This document shows, in pieces, positions 38,501-59,066 of a DNA stretch of 64,000 bases. Below the pieces are notes generated by a model. That model was given only the letters and a program-made list of their open reading frames with translations. It had not been told where the DNA came from and did not search any database. The DNA comes from Brevipalpus yothersi (Eukaryota; Arthropoda; Arachnida; Trombidiformes; Tenuipalpidae), in contig QZCP01000111.1 in the NCBI GenBank assembly GCA_003956705.1, forward strand, positions 43,856 to 107,855. Direction: 5' to 3'. Both the position numbers and the translations under genes were made by a program. How positions within the stretch are numbered: position 1 is the first letter of the stretch; every line of letters begins with the position of its first letter.

Positions 38501-39688
38501 GTGTGTGTGTTTGCTTTCCCCATGTCATTCATTTGCTGTGAATTTCCTGGAGAGAACAGATTCCCATGATGAGATAGGATGACTGAAATTTTGGTCTCCC
38601 TTTATCTCTCTCTCCTTTTTCCGGCTTATTCCTCGTCTCATGAACGAAATTGATTAGATGTACCAAGCATTCTTTTTGCTTCTTTTGATGACCTCTCAAG
38701 ATGATGTTGAAATATACCATCACTTAGTTTCTGAATCTTCAGAATTCTTCCACTACTATAAACACAAGTGAGCACTCTGAAGTGGCCGAATGAAGTGTTT
38801 TTCTGAGGTAATACGATTTCTTTTTTCTGTTCTTCATCTCTTTCTCTTTCACGATTCTTTTCCCTGTTATCCTCATCAATCTGGTGGAGCAAGCGAAAAA
38901 TAATCCAAGAGAACATGCTGACCCACAGAATACTGCAAACTATCCGGATTGAAGATTTTGAACAACTGCTCCGTACAATTTTCGACAAAATTTTCCCGCA
39001 AAATAATTCAACCGTAAAATTTTCTCCTTCTTACTTAGTTAGTGTGTAAGAAGTGGTGAAATGTCAATATTTTCTCATCCACTTCATAAAGTTAACTTTT
39101 CGAAATTTTTGAACTGAAATAGAATTTTGAGAGGATTCTCTACTATTTTCGATAGATTCTCACATCATAGTGATATATCTTGTCAAGTTGGCTATATAAA
39201 AAACCTCAAGGATTCAAATTTAAACATGATTATGTATTTATGTAAATACTTACGGATTTTGGCTACAATCAATTTTAGCCTTATCACTTAAACTGAGAGG
39301 CATCTCTGGTTAGATCGTGAATCACCTCCGATACGAATCACAAGTTTCCAATTAAATATGCACAGAGACACACTCGCACAGAGAAAGTAAAATGTTACGA
39401 TTGTGACATGGACTTTGATTGACCTTTCCAGGAGTTCTAGTTGATGTAGTTGTTGTTATTGTTGTTATTCCATGAAAATGTGGAGAAGAAACACCAAGAA
39501 TACACTCGAGTAAGCTCTTACAGCCTCTATTGGGACAACTACTATAAGTCTAGAAACTGTATTATTATTCTTTATTGGACTTCCAGTATGCATCCATGAT
39601 AACCAATGTGTATATGTGTGAGGTTATTCTAACAGCATGCAAGACTCTATCGAATTGGAAGAGAAAGAGAATAAGGGAGATAAAGCAA

Positions 39689-39693
<5 letters not shown>

Positions 39694-39752
<59 letters not shown>
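39694..39752. repeat. (GA)n microsatellite
   Basis: A pure GA array of 59 bp. Confidence 0.97.
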
Positions 39753-39755
<3 letters not shown>

Positions 39756-42229
39756 CTAGTGACTAGAGCGAGAATAGAGGCGAGGCAAAAGGTACACTCT
39801 CCAGTTAGGTGTACACGTTTGCGCTAAGTTTGGTGACTCAATTCTGTGGGAATCACCTATCTTTTTCATGTAGCATCATGCACGCCTTTTATGCAATTCT
39901 TTTATCGCTTATTGCAAATACATAGCTAACAGTAACACAAAAAGAGAGAAAGAGAGAAAGAAAGAGCATATTTACAAATCTCACATATTCATGTATGTAT
40001 GAGTGAGGACGAGATAGAAGGAATAATGTCATTTTCTCACAATCGTGATCAAAGAGCATCATGTGCATCGATATATATAACATAACTGTTTCACCCAAAA
40101 CCACAAGGCGACAAATGATTTGAAAATCCATTCATACATACTCTTTCTCTTATGCATTTATTTTTGTTCGTTTGTTACTCAAAATATGCTCTGTATGGTA
40201 GCATGTCAATGGTGATGGTTGTGTGTGGTATGGAGGGTATATACTTTTTATCTGATAGGATTTAATATGAGCTATTGTATCATGAAATAGAGACATGCAA
40301 TCATTGTGAGAGAGCATATACATATCAGCATTTTGTACAATTACTTTTTTCCTGAACAGAGATTTTTTTTCTCCTTCTTTTTCTTTCTCCCACAATCAAC
40401 GATCGAGTGTTATTGTTGGATGTTATTTTTCCGGTAATCCTGTGGTAAACCTTTGGGGTTTAGTTTTATTCTTTTTTTAGTGGTAGTGTATTTGTCTAAG
40501 ACTTTGTTACAACTTTTTTCTCTCCAGAATTTTGTACATTAATTTCATTTATCGATTGATAAATTGGATTAGCGTGATAAGTTGAGTGAAGGTTATCACG
40601 CAAAAAGGAATCCTTAGATGTGTATCATACACAGAAACACATGTGTGCGTATTTGAGATGGGTACGAGTTGAGAAAATTTTTTTCCTGACAATCCTAATT
40701 TATTTAATTGATTACATCTAGCATCTATCGAATACATATGTACATGCAACAGGGTTGAGTTGCTGAATTTCTGGCAGATTCTCTATTACTAGCAGCTACT
40801 ACTAGTAATGGAATCAAATTGTATCAAGGCAAATGATTTGTCAATAGACTGAATTCTCTTATGTTTTGAGCGAATGATAAAGTTTTGATGAAGTGAATCT
40901 CTCTTTTCTAAGTTCTCATGTCTGGAAAATACTGATAAGGAATGAAGCATGAAGCAATAAGCTGCAATAGTTTTCTTGGAAAATGTTTTGACTCATCTAA
41001 ATTACGTGGGTTCAAAAATTTATCATGAATTAGAAAAAAAATCTCTTTTTCCACTCTGATTGAGCCCAATAGATTACGTAATGTTGTTGGTAGTGAATTA
41101 GAGTAAAAAAGATCTGTGATCTAGCAAAATTTTGTATCTTAGCATTAAGAAGAGGGGATCGATATTTTCATCTTGACTGTGGATATTTTTCCATTTGAAA
41201 ATTTATCCCTTCCAGAGCATGGTTAGTCTGAATAGAAGATTCAAAGAGAGAAAGTGGAATGTAACGAGTTCTTCACCTAGAGTCAACATTTCATAGGATA
41301 CCCAAAAGAATCTGTATTCCCTTTCGCTAGAATAACTACTACCACTACTACACTATTGGTATTTCTTTTTCCTTTTCTTCTTCTTCTTCTCCTTCTCTTT
41401 ATTCTTCCAACTTTCTCAAATATCCTTGGCAGAGACGATAAATTGAATACTCTCAGATAAATAAAGTGAGGAGAAGACTTGAAAACTATCTGGAAATGAC
41501 AATTGTCCAATAGATTGTGAAATGGAGAGAGAGAGAGAGAGAGAGAGAAAGTAGAAAATAAAATAAACTCAACAAATAACTGTTGAACATCAACTGATGT
41601 GGAGAAAAAAAATGATGACAAAAAATACCGCCAAAATTGTTTTTCCCAACATTATTTCAATCTCACATGGGATCGGTAAGAGGAATGTGAGCCATGTAAA
41701 ATGACTTGCTGGTCAGTAAATTTTTTTCCATGAGTCTCGTGTTAAATCTCACTCTCCATGATGACCATGGAAATATATGGCCTAAAAATTGTCGTATACT
41801 CAATGTGATTACCTGCCCGGTGGTCTTTCGTTGAAGTTTTTATTACATCACCTGAAAATTTACCTTCAGGAACACATTTGTGCGTATGAGTATTCTCATG
41901 CCGTTTTTTATGGTGATGATGGGCACCCAAAGCAATGGTAGTATCAGATTAGATAAGTGTGGGTATAGCTAACCATTTTGATGGTTACCATTGGTTGACA
42001 TGTGCAATTTAGTTGAGTAACATAATGAATCAAATCAAGTGAGTTGCTGGATACTGATCGTAGACGTAAACATTTGATGTGTCTTGTGGTGAAAGTGAGG
42101 TAATATTTTTCGAATTAATAATGATTATTTTCCCATTTTATTTATGAGAATAGGGAATATCTTGACTGAGGCTATCGAGATAGAAATCAAAGTCACTACA
42201 AATACATGTATATTCAATCAATTTATGCA

Positions 42230-42235
42230 TTTATT
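42230..42235 (-). terminator. Poly(A) signal for the ACE gene
   Basis: TTTATT on the plus strand reads AATAAA on the minus strand, about 180 nt past the ACE stop codon. A second copy lies at 42137-42142. Confidence 0.55.
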
Positions 42236-42413
42236 TTCTCTCAAAATGATTCATCTCACTTGATGTGTTTTATAAGGGAACATACTATGAATTGAAGATG
42301 GTGAGAAAAAGAAATTAATATAATAATAATAATCGTAAGAATAAATTAGTACAAAATTTGCACAGTATAACTGTGGTGTCTTTGATTGTGGTAAGACTGT
42401 TAATCTTTGTATT

Positions 42414-50431
<8,018 letters not shown>

Positions 50432-50746
50432 GTTTTGCCAATGATGATGATGAACACTTTTTTTTCTTCTTCTCTCGATGATCACAGCACACAATGTATA
50501 CACAGCTGATTACCAATCGAATAGGCAGGCAATAATAACAATAATAATAACGGCAATAAGAAACAGAAGCGTCAAAAATTACCGAAACTTGATGTTAACA
50601 CGTTGATCAGTGTATTTGTTATGACTCAAAATGTACTTGGATCTATGAATAAGAAGAAATCAGAAGATAATTATAATCAGGATGCTCTCTCTCTCACTCC
50701 ACAGAAACAAAAAAAAAGAGAGAGAGAGAGAGAGAGATAAAATTAA

Positions 50747-50800
<54 letters not shown>

Positions 50801-52008
50801 NAGAGAGAGATGAGAGGGAATAAAACGAGAGAGAGAGACTATTTTTTTCATCATGAATTATAATCTGAGATGCTCTTACCCATTTGATCATTTATATCCT
50901 GCTTGTCATCATTTTTTTTCCTCCTATTCACCAAGGGCTCAAGTCCGGTTTAAATGATGTAGGTTTTTCTCTCTTTTTTTTCGGGATCAAGTTGATGTGG
51001 TGGAAGTAAAAACAGTTTGCCAGTTTTCTAGTAGAAAAACGGGATCCACATACACATACCCACACTGATCCCGATCTCATCTGGTATTGGTAATGAGTTT
51101 TGGGATGTCTCTCTTATCAAGATGATGATGGCCAAAGTTTATCCAAAAAATGATGATGAGAGAAGGGAGAGAAGAGATGAGTCAAAAATTTAGGGTCAAG
51201 ATCATGACATATCACATATCTTGTGATCAAGATGAACAAGTTTTATGGAAGATGGATAGAGGTAATGTAAGGCATTGGCAATAATTAAGGTTAGGCTTTT
51301 GCGGTTGATCTTTTCTGTTTTTCTCTCTCTTGAATTAAATTTGTAAAAGGGTTCACTTTGCGACACACTTTACGCTTGAAATGAGAGAAGAATCATAACA
51401 TAACATTGCCGATGAGATTTCGAAATCATCAGAATCAATTGAAGCTTTGGATGTGAAATCAGGAAAAACTCATCAAATTGAACTTGATTTTTGGTGATAA
51501 TTTTGGAAATCACTTGGATTTTTGTTATTGTTTGATCAATTCACCGACAGATCGTTGAAAAATTTGATACTACTGATACTCATACTAGTAAGACTATTTA
51601 CCTTGATTAGAGGTTGAAAATAACTGTTAACTATAATATTTCACCTTATATATTGCCATAAAAAGTCTACATAATGCAATCACCTTCAATTAGAATTTAA
51701 TTGAACTTTTTTTTCAATCTCTTCTCAATCTCGATGTCTGGCTAAGTTTTCTATTGAGTTCAGTAATGAAATGTATCAGCATTGCTTAATACGTGATTCA
51801 GGTTCAAAAGAACAATTCTAATCAGTCATGGTGATGGGACAAGCTTGTATATGACTTTCATCTGTGAAGAAAAAAAAAGGTTGATGAAAATTTTTGCTCT
51901 CTCTCTCCAGCTCAATTACAAAACCAAATCACTTTGAATCAGGAACTTAATTAAATGGAAACAAAGTATAGTGCATAATCAGAGCATAATTAAGCACAAA
52001 AATGCTTG
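50432..52008. other. ACE 5' flank and intergenic region
   Basis: About 1.6 kb between the ACE start and the end of the serine protease gene. It includes the ACE promoter and 5' UTR, a split GA array with one undetermined base (50718-50810), and AT-rich sequence with no recognisable gene. No TATA box was assigned for ACE. Confidence 0.5.
50718..50810. repeat. (GA)n microsatellite with one ambiguous base
   Basis: Two GA arrays (50718-50737 and 50748-50810) are separated by TAAAATTAAA. A single N at 50801 marks an uncalled base in the array. Confidence 0.95.
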
Positions 52009-52014
52009 TTTATT
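52009..52014 (-). terminator. Poly(A) signal for the serine protease gene
   Basis: TTTATT on the plus strand reads AATAAA on the minus strand, about 98 nt past the protease stop codon. Confidence 0.6.
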
Positions 52015-52111
52015 TTCATTTTGCATAGTTTTTCGTGGGTTTTGTGCTCTCTTAACTATATTGGTCCATGTAATTTTTTGACCCTATTCTGATTTTATCG
52101 TTTTGATAAAA

Positions 52112-53333
52112 TTAGATTGCATTTTTCGATGGACAAGCACTAGTTGCTGTTCTTCGTATAAAATCAGCATATAGACCGACATAAGTGTAAATTGATGGGG
52201 CAAAACGATGAGTTTCCGTTGAACATGATCCACCAAAAGCCAAAGCAGCCACCCCGATCACATACCATCGTCCATCCTCTGGATTAAGCCACATTAAAGG
52301 TCCTCCAGAATCACCTTGACATATATTATGACCTTTGATGCGATCAATAACGCAAAGCTCGTGCTGTCTAACGGTTCGTCTATCTCCGATCTTTGATTCA
52401 ATTTCTTTTTCACACTCATCCTCTATTGGAATGAAAAATTGTTGAAATTTAACAGTTCTACAAAAATTTTGTACTTAATTTCGATCATATTTCAGGCGAA
52501 AATTTGACTTAAAATTCTATAATCAATCAGTAAAACCTAGACACTAATTCTTTCAATGAGATTTTCCTAACAAATTCCATTAGATTTGATGATAATGCAT
52601 AAATCTTACCATCAATATAAGTCATTTTCGATTCTCTTAGATCCCATGCCATATCAAGACTGGATAAAACTTTTGTGGTACCAGTATCGCCCCATCCAGC
52701 AGCTATAACTTCACTAAAATTGCCATGATAATCTTTGGGAACACATATTGGTGATACAGTGGAAGTGTACAGAAGAGGTCTATCTAGAGTGACAATTGCG
52801 ATATCTTTTTTACCATCTTCTTGATATCGAGTAATTTTGGACACTTTCAAGGAACCTTTGCCGAGGAAAAAAATTGATGCTGGAGGAATACGAGTCTTGC
52901 CAACCACTACCGATACTTGAGATGGTTGGAGGGCAATCTTAACATTTCCTTTGGATTTTTTCCGATCAATCACACAATGATCAGCAGTCAAAATATTGTA
53001 TCGATCAATAATTGCACCAGTACACGAGGTCATATCATCCATTCTATCATTGGAATGCAAATGCAAAAAACCTCATATAAACCAGCAAATATTGTTAGGC
53101 CTGATGTTCTATTTCAACTTACAGCAATCTTGCCATCCATGGATATCTATTGCCCTGAACTTTGTTTCCATCGTATATCCTCGACACTACAGGCTGAAGT
53201 CCACAGTCTAGGGAGGAATTTGGTCAGTGGACGCATATTTTCCAAATTCTGAGAATAAAAACTCACCACATTCCGAATATGCTAGAGGCAAAATGGATCC
53301 CAATAAAACCAATGATGTGATAAGAGATTGCAT
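52112..53333 (-). CDS. Secreted chymotrypsin-fold serine protease (S1A) with atypical S1 pocket
   Basis: Four exons join in frame (298 aa): 53267-53333, 53123-53207, 52610-53043 and 52112-52422. The parts are a signal peptide (MQSLITSLVLLGSILPLAYS), a short pro-segment with a Cys (ECDCGLQPVVSR), and activation after Arg32 giving the N-terminus IYDG instead of the usual IVGG. The catalytic triad is complete: His72 in TADHC, Asp130 in DIAIVTLDRPL and Ser234 in CQGDSGGPL. The position equivalent to trypsin Asp189 (six before the Ser, HNICQGDS) is Asn, and the residue aligning with Gly226 (APSIY in place of the usual PGVY) is Ser. Arg/Lys specificity is therefore not assured. The free Cys in the pro-segment and the CVID Cys suggest the usual link to the catalytic domain. 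It is probably an active digestive or humoral protease. The exact substrate is unknown. Confidence 0.92.
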
Positions 53334-54173
53334 TTTTATTCTCTTTCCAGACATCAGCACATCTCGTTGTGTTAAAGTGCTAGTCTATCTGTCCACCTTC
53401 AATGGCTGTCATGTCATCAGCATGAGAAGTCTGGCGATTAGTTTCATCATCATTAATTTGATGAGCGCATTAACTAGATAGGAGAAAAGTTTTCAAGTCA
53501 ACTTCATTTCGTTTCGTTATTCTGAGAAAAATTATCGATTTTTTTATTGAATTTATTCGAATAGGTCAAATCCAAAATACAAGCCAAGATCTCCTAACAA
53601 TCATTCAAATTGGGAAGGTAAAGGTGAGCATCTTTTTCGACTCATAAGGATCAGATATTTTTTTGTTGTTGAAAAAGTAGTTTATATAGGAAATAGAATT
53701 TTGAAAACATCTATTGATGTAATCTGATGAGCATCAAAAGTCGAATAATAGTTGCCAGTATCATCTGACAGAAATTTTTTTCGATTTTGCTTACAATCAA
53801 GTTTTCGATCTGTTTTGGTGAAAAGAGTTGAAATATTCAATTTTTGAGTAACGCAGTCATCTTGCCAAGAATGTGAGCTTGATATTAGTCTTGAAAAATT
53901 TTTTCAACCACTGAGTCAGCCCTCAGGGTATCCATATTTTTCAAGCCAAAATTTTGCCATACTTTCAAATAAGGAATAGCTTTTGTGCAACATTTGATAC
54001 CTAGATTAAGGGAAGACCTTTACCATGCCACCAATCGATCTGATCACCATCATATCCAACAACTTGACTGAATTTAGGCTTCAATACCATAAACATTGAC
54101 TGTGGGAAAGAATAGTCTGATTCTTAGTATGAACCAAATGCCATTCTCACTTTGGGTCAAGAGCTGATTGCAA

Positions 54174-54530
54174 GATTGTTGAATGTCCATAGTTTAGGTC
54201 TTCTTGGGATGATGATCATCAAGCTGGATGAAATTTTGCCTAAAACTTCCTGTTTATGATCAGATGAAACTCATCTCAACAACGATCTTCGCTCAATGAG
54301 CTCATCCGATCGATGGAGCGTAGAGACATGGATATACACTTTCTTTTTCTCAAATTCTCAACAAAATTCCCCGTAAAAATCCCATAATTAAAAAACGATT
54401 GTAAAATGCAGTCTATTATAAGTATGATGAAAGTCAAAGTTTAACAATAACTCAATAGTATTATTCTTGGGACTCACAGAACTAATATGCTAATTTTGTG
54501 ATCCCAAATCAAGTAATTGTTGAATTCCTC
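54174..54530. repeat. Dispersed repeat, copy A
   Basis: About 357 bp, alignable by eye with 59067-59803 in the same orientation. Shared blocks include TTATGATCAGATGA, a CAACGATCTTC-like block, AACAAAATTCCC and TTGTTGAATTCCT. It lacks a ~390-bp central part present in copy B. No coding capacity or terminal inverted repeats were seen. Confidence 0.8.
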
Positions 54531-54730
54531 CAGTAATTTTTAATCGATTCAAGTCTTCTCCTAATATTTTGAATAATTCCTCAATTCCTTAACAATTTTT
54601 TCCAACAACCAATAAGCTGAACGTTCCTCGAGAAAAAATAATCCAAATAATCGTATAGTAAAATCGTTATCAATTAATTATAAATTAAAAAAATTAAAAA
54701 AATTGTAACTCATTACTATAATTAGAGAAA

Positions 54731-54773
54731 AGAGGACGCCACTGTATACCGGTACTCTCTAGTGGCGACCTCT
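54731..54773. promoter_or_regulatory. Near-perfect hairpin with CTCF-like half sites
   Basis: Arms AGAGGACGCCACT and AGTGGCGACCTCT pair at 12 of 13 positions around a 17-nt loop holding the palindrome TACCGGTA. Each arm carries a CGCCACT/AGTGGCG core, and the right side (CTCTCTAGTGGCG) resembles the CTCTAGTGGCG-type CTCF site. It lies about 400 bp upstream of the cadherin ATG. A regulatory role is inferred. Confidence 0.5.
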
Positions 54774-55167
54774 CTCAAGGGACTGATTTTGGCTCACTCA
54801 ATTCGGGAGCAAAAAAACTTTCGGAAAAGTTTTGCTGAAAGTTTTTGCAACCTTCCAGAATTCTCAGAATATTTACTTCACTCTGATCAGAATGTTCAGT
54901 TGAGGCCGAAAAGTTTGTAATAACGGAAAGGAAGGTATTCTCGTTTTTCTTTTCTTCATGGTGGCCTCCGATTGTTGTGTATTCACAATTTGAATGTTGA
55001 AAATGTTGAATGTGGTCCAAAGATGGATCAGTGAATTTTTCATAATTTATCAATCGATCAGTGGATGATCATAAAGTGTGGAGTGAAAAGTAGAAAAGTT
55101 TTTTTCTGCAAAAAAATTTTATAATACAAATGATTAAGCTCTCATCTTTACCGCCGCCATTATCAAC

Positions 55168-58100
55168 ATGAAAGCTAATCCAATTGGATATAAATCTCAT
55201 CAAATGTTATTCCTATTGTGGATGTTATTGTTGCTTTTGATCATCGATACTCGCCATACAATCATTGTACAAGCCAATGTGATTACATACAATAATTCTG
55301 ATCTATGCTATCTTGCCGATGGTGGATCATCGGCAACATTCACCGTCAATGAAGCCACTTCGATTAACTCTGTTATCGGCACACTCCAGGTAAGCTGAAA
55401 CATATGTGTGTATGCTGAAGCACGAACATTTGCCATCTGTCCAACTTCTTGACTTATTTTGCGTGTTCAATTCGTGTTTCCTGAACAGAGAGACTCTTCT
55501 TTCTTGTCTTGCTTTTCCGTTGCAAACACCTTGTTTCACATGTCCATTTTAGTTCCACTCAAGGACCTCAAAACCAAGTGTGCTAACGTTTTTCCGTCCA
55601 GATAGGTGGGCTAGAATTGACCATCAGTAATTTCTCTCTGAAATTGTGCCTAAATCATTGAATCAGGCAAGAGTTTGATGCTTGGAAAGTATTCCATTCA
55701 ACTGACAGAAGAACTTTTCTCAGCCTAATGGATTTTCACCCTGAATTACTGCTGATACATTGGTTGAGATTGAGCATTTTGATTGAGAAGAGTCAATGTT
55801 TCCTTACAATACCCTGAACAGTATTTGAATGAGAATTCAATCCGAAAGGATTCCTATTTTTTATCCTCCTATCTTGAGCCCTGATGTTCCCATAGATTTT
55901 TTCACATGTCTTAACGTTTTTTCACTTAACTCCAGGTGATCGGTAATGTGTCAACATCATCAAATGATAAAAACGGTGAAATTGAACTATCACTAGCACC
56001 TAATCATTCCCACCACAGTCGAGGGGTTGAGAGTGGCGAAGTGCCCATTCGCATTGAATCTCATAGTAAACAATTGATTTTGATACGAAAATTGGACAAA
56101 GAAGGACCAGAAGGTGAACACGGTATAATTGTGGGAATACGATGCCGAAAATTAGCACCATCCAATGATCCTAGTATAATAATACCTGTTCGCATTATTG
56201 TGACCGATGCGAATGATCATTCACCTGAATTTATTGCATCACCGTATTCAGTTAATGTGAGTGAAGTTTCCGTGCCAGGAAGCACTTTGGTGCCAGTATC
56301 ACGAATACGGGCTGTTGATGGTGATCAACAGGGACCATTTTCAACTGTTGAATATTACATTGAACCTGGTCCATTTTCTCATTTGGTACGTTTCCAAAGT
56401 CGCCTCGGCGGTGAATTGATACTCACCGGTCCATTGGACTATGAAACGTTGCCCAAATTTTGGGTTACCATCAGAGCCCAAGATCAAGGTGAACCACCAC
56501 TGTCAACCACCACCACACTTACGGTGATTGTGTTGGATGCTGATGATCAGAATCCACGATTTGCGGATGATAAGTATTCAGCGATGATGCCCGATGTGCA
56601 ACGTGAAAATCAGCCATTAACAATCAAGCCCAAAGCAATTCGTGCAATTGATCCGGACACCGAGATCAATTCACCAATTGAGTATACATTTAATTCTGAT
56701 TCACGGGAATATTCATTCTTTTCGATTGATCCTAAATATGCTGCCATAAAATTGCGTAAACCATTGCCGTCCACATTCAGTTTACCAATCACATTGGTCA
56801 TTCGAGCAACCCAAACAGACAATCGTGATCGATATGCATTGACAACATTGACAATATTTAATCGTCGAGATGCATCTCGAGAAATGGAATTACGATTCCA
56901 TAAAGCTAATTACAATGTATCAGTGCCTGAAAATGTTCCTCTTGGTCAAGTATTAATAACGGTCAGTGTTACTGGACGGGATGAGAATGGTGAGCCAACA
57001 ATGTCCACCAATTCACTAGCCTCCTCCAGTGCCGGTAATCGTGGCCATAGTTCATCCACATCACATGGTGGAAAGTTAAATTATCAAATATTGGATGATG
57101 AAGAGGGCAATTTTGATATTAGACCAAATGGTGAAATTATTGTTCGCAAAATGCTTGATTATGAGAAACGCTTATGGTACAGTTTTCGTGTGATGGTTTC
57201 CGATGGTAAGCAAAGTGATGTTACCCGGGTCAATGTAACCCTCACCAATGTGAATGATCATGATCCACAATTCAGTCAATCACATTACACATTTTTTGTG
57301 TCCGAAAGTAAGCTTCAAAGTCGCTCAATAATCGGTGAAATTAAGGCAACCGATAAGGATGTCGGTGATACATTGGATTTCACTATCAAAGGTCCATTTG
57401 CCAAAATGTTTAACATCGATCGACACGGTAAACTGCGTGTTCGTGGACTGAAAAGTTTAAATGTTACTCAGTGTCATTTGATTGTGGTGGCAAGTGATAC
57501 TGGATCCCCACCACGAAGTTCTAGTGTTCCTGTGACAGTACAATTTGCACTTGGTGTGGTGAAAAATTCTATCGGCCGAGCATTGGCCGATGGAGGTGGT
57601 GTGGGTGGCTCTGATGGCCTACTACTTGATGTGGCCAGTAGTGAGATTGATTTGATCGGACATCGATCATCATCTAGTGGTTCACCTGTTAGTATTAGTT
57701 CACTATTCAATGTTACTGGGCCATCGGCTATAGTGTTGGTGATTGTGCTTGGTGTTCTGTTGGCCACACTTTTCATCATCATTATCACACTGACTGTACA
57801 TGTTTTCCGAAATCGTAAAATAGTTCCATCATCTGGACTATCATCTTCATCAACCGATTCATGTGCCTCATCAACCGATAGTTGTGGCAATAATACACGA
57901 GGAAGCGGGGGAGGAGGAGGCGGAAGTTCAAATATGTACACAGATACACTGTCCAATCGAACGATGGGTGGTAATGGTAATCGTAATGGTACACTTGGTG
58001 GTGGCCGGAAATCCTTTTCAATTAGTTCGTTGGCCAAAAAATCGAATAATAACAAGTTGGGTGGACTCTCATCGGAGGGTCGAAGTTTATTCGGAATTCC

Positions 58101-58989
58101 GAGTAAAATGCCCGGCCTGGGATTACATGGTGTTGAGAATCCAATTTTCAATTTACCATCATCAACGCTGCCCAATAATTTATCATCACGATATTATAGT
58201 CACTCAAACAATAACAGTGGTGGAACCACATCACCAGTACCACCAAATTCATCATCCAATAAATCGGATCCTGATAGTGCTATTGTCAGTGATGCATCAT
58301 CAGCCGAAACATGTAACGGTTCATCCAGTCATCATCATCATTCCCATCATTCTCATCTTTTACACTCTTCCCATCATCAAGCGTCACCCAATGGCTCAGC
58401 ATCCTCATCACCTGACGATAATATGATGGTCGATCTCACGGTAAAACATCGAAATCATCACAACAATAATAACAATAACAATAATAATAATCAATTGTTC
58501 CAAAATCAGCGTAATACTAATCATCATCATCATCACCATTCCCACATAAACAGTGGTGATGAAAATTGTTCACATTCTTCGGGTGGCTCATTGAGTCCAC
58601 CTCCACCGCCAAGTATCACCTGTACCGGAACGATGGGTGGCGGAACAGCATCTCGAATATCTGTGATCAAATGGCCACAAGGCTCAATACCTAGACGTGT
58701 GAAAAAGTTGACCTGGGAAGATGAACGTTTAGGCTACAATACTATTATTAATTATGATAATATTGAGAGACAAAATCGATTGAATGATGATGATTTTAAT
58801 TCAAATGATTTCACCAATAATATGGACAATTATTCACGAAATATGCTTTTCGATTGTAATGGTGGCTATCGATCGACAACTGAGTCCACATCTCGAGATC
58901 ATACCAGAACTGAACTTGATCCCGATGTGAGTGTTGCTCCTTATCGAAGAACTTATCATCATCCATTCAGCAATACAGAAGCAATCTGA
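55168..58989 (+). CDS. Protocadherin-like single-pass adhesion receptor (five cadherin repeats)
   Basis: A calcium-dependent adhesion receptor of the plasma membrane. Two exons join in frame, 55168-55389 and 55936-58989 (1091 aa, stop TGA). The intron is GT..AG. A hydrophobic signal (LLFLWMLLLLLIID-type core, residues ~13-27) leads to about five cadherin repeats. Their calcium-linker motifs are DANDHSPEF (165-173), DADDQNPRF (275-283) and NVNDHDPQF (512-520); the end of repeat 3 (FNRRDASREM) is degenerate. LDKEGPEG, LDYET and LDYEK mark the LDxE sites. The transmembrane helix is at about 672-695 (AIVLVIVLGVLLATLFIIII). The ~395-residue tail is Ser/Gly/Asn/His low complexity, except for a block at ~985-1015 (WPQGSIPRRVKKLTWEDE) that looks constrained. 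It lacks EGF/LamG domains, so it is not a classical arthropod cadherin. The specific orthologue (Cad74A, Cad86C, Cad96Cb or other) was not resolved. Confidence 0.92.
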
Positions 58990-59066
58990 TCAGCATCCGA
59001 GTATGTATAATATCATGAAAAAATGATGCTGCAACTATGGGCTTGATCAATGGTGTTCTCGTGAAT

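Larger units (their letters stand above)
22556..42229. other. Gene-poor region of about 19.7 kb
   Basis: No exon in this stretch could be supported by family resemblance or by a chain of in-frame splice sites. The sequence is AT-rich, unique-looking and peppered with GA/TC arrays (listed separately), TG/CA tracts and small tandem repeats such as (GGAATA) near 33430-33450 and GAGAAA near 29860-29890. Open frames of 60-130 codons occur but have hydrophobic or Ser/Phe-rich compositions typical of translated AT-rich, TC-rich DNA. It contains the assembly gap at 38173-38413. It could hold lineage-specific small genes, lncRNAs or distal introns that cannot be read by eye. Confidence 0.5.
53334..55167. 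promoter_or_regulatory. Divergent interval between serine protease and cadherin genes
   Basis: A 1.8-kb interval that must hold the promoters of both divergent genes. It contains copy A of a dispersed repeat (54174-54530), a near-perfect hairpin (54731-54773) and AT-rich runs. A 92-codon minus-strand frame (54775-55053) has protein-like composition but no ATG, and is not called. Confidence 0.5.

Noticed and set aside
38090..38569. Long frames through the N block
   Set aside because: They are translations of TC repeats joined by undetermined bases and carry no information.
54775..55053. 92-codon minus-strand frame upstream of the cadherin
   Set aside because: Composition is protein-like, but the frame opens on TTG, has no ATG, and has an upstream stop; no acceptor to make it an internal exon was found. 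Would be reconsidered if transcribed.
57474..58175. 233-codon minus-strand frame antisense to the cadherin
   Set aside because: Shadow of the real gene; Pro/Leu/Arg runs arise from Gly/Ser/Asn codons on the coding strand.
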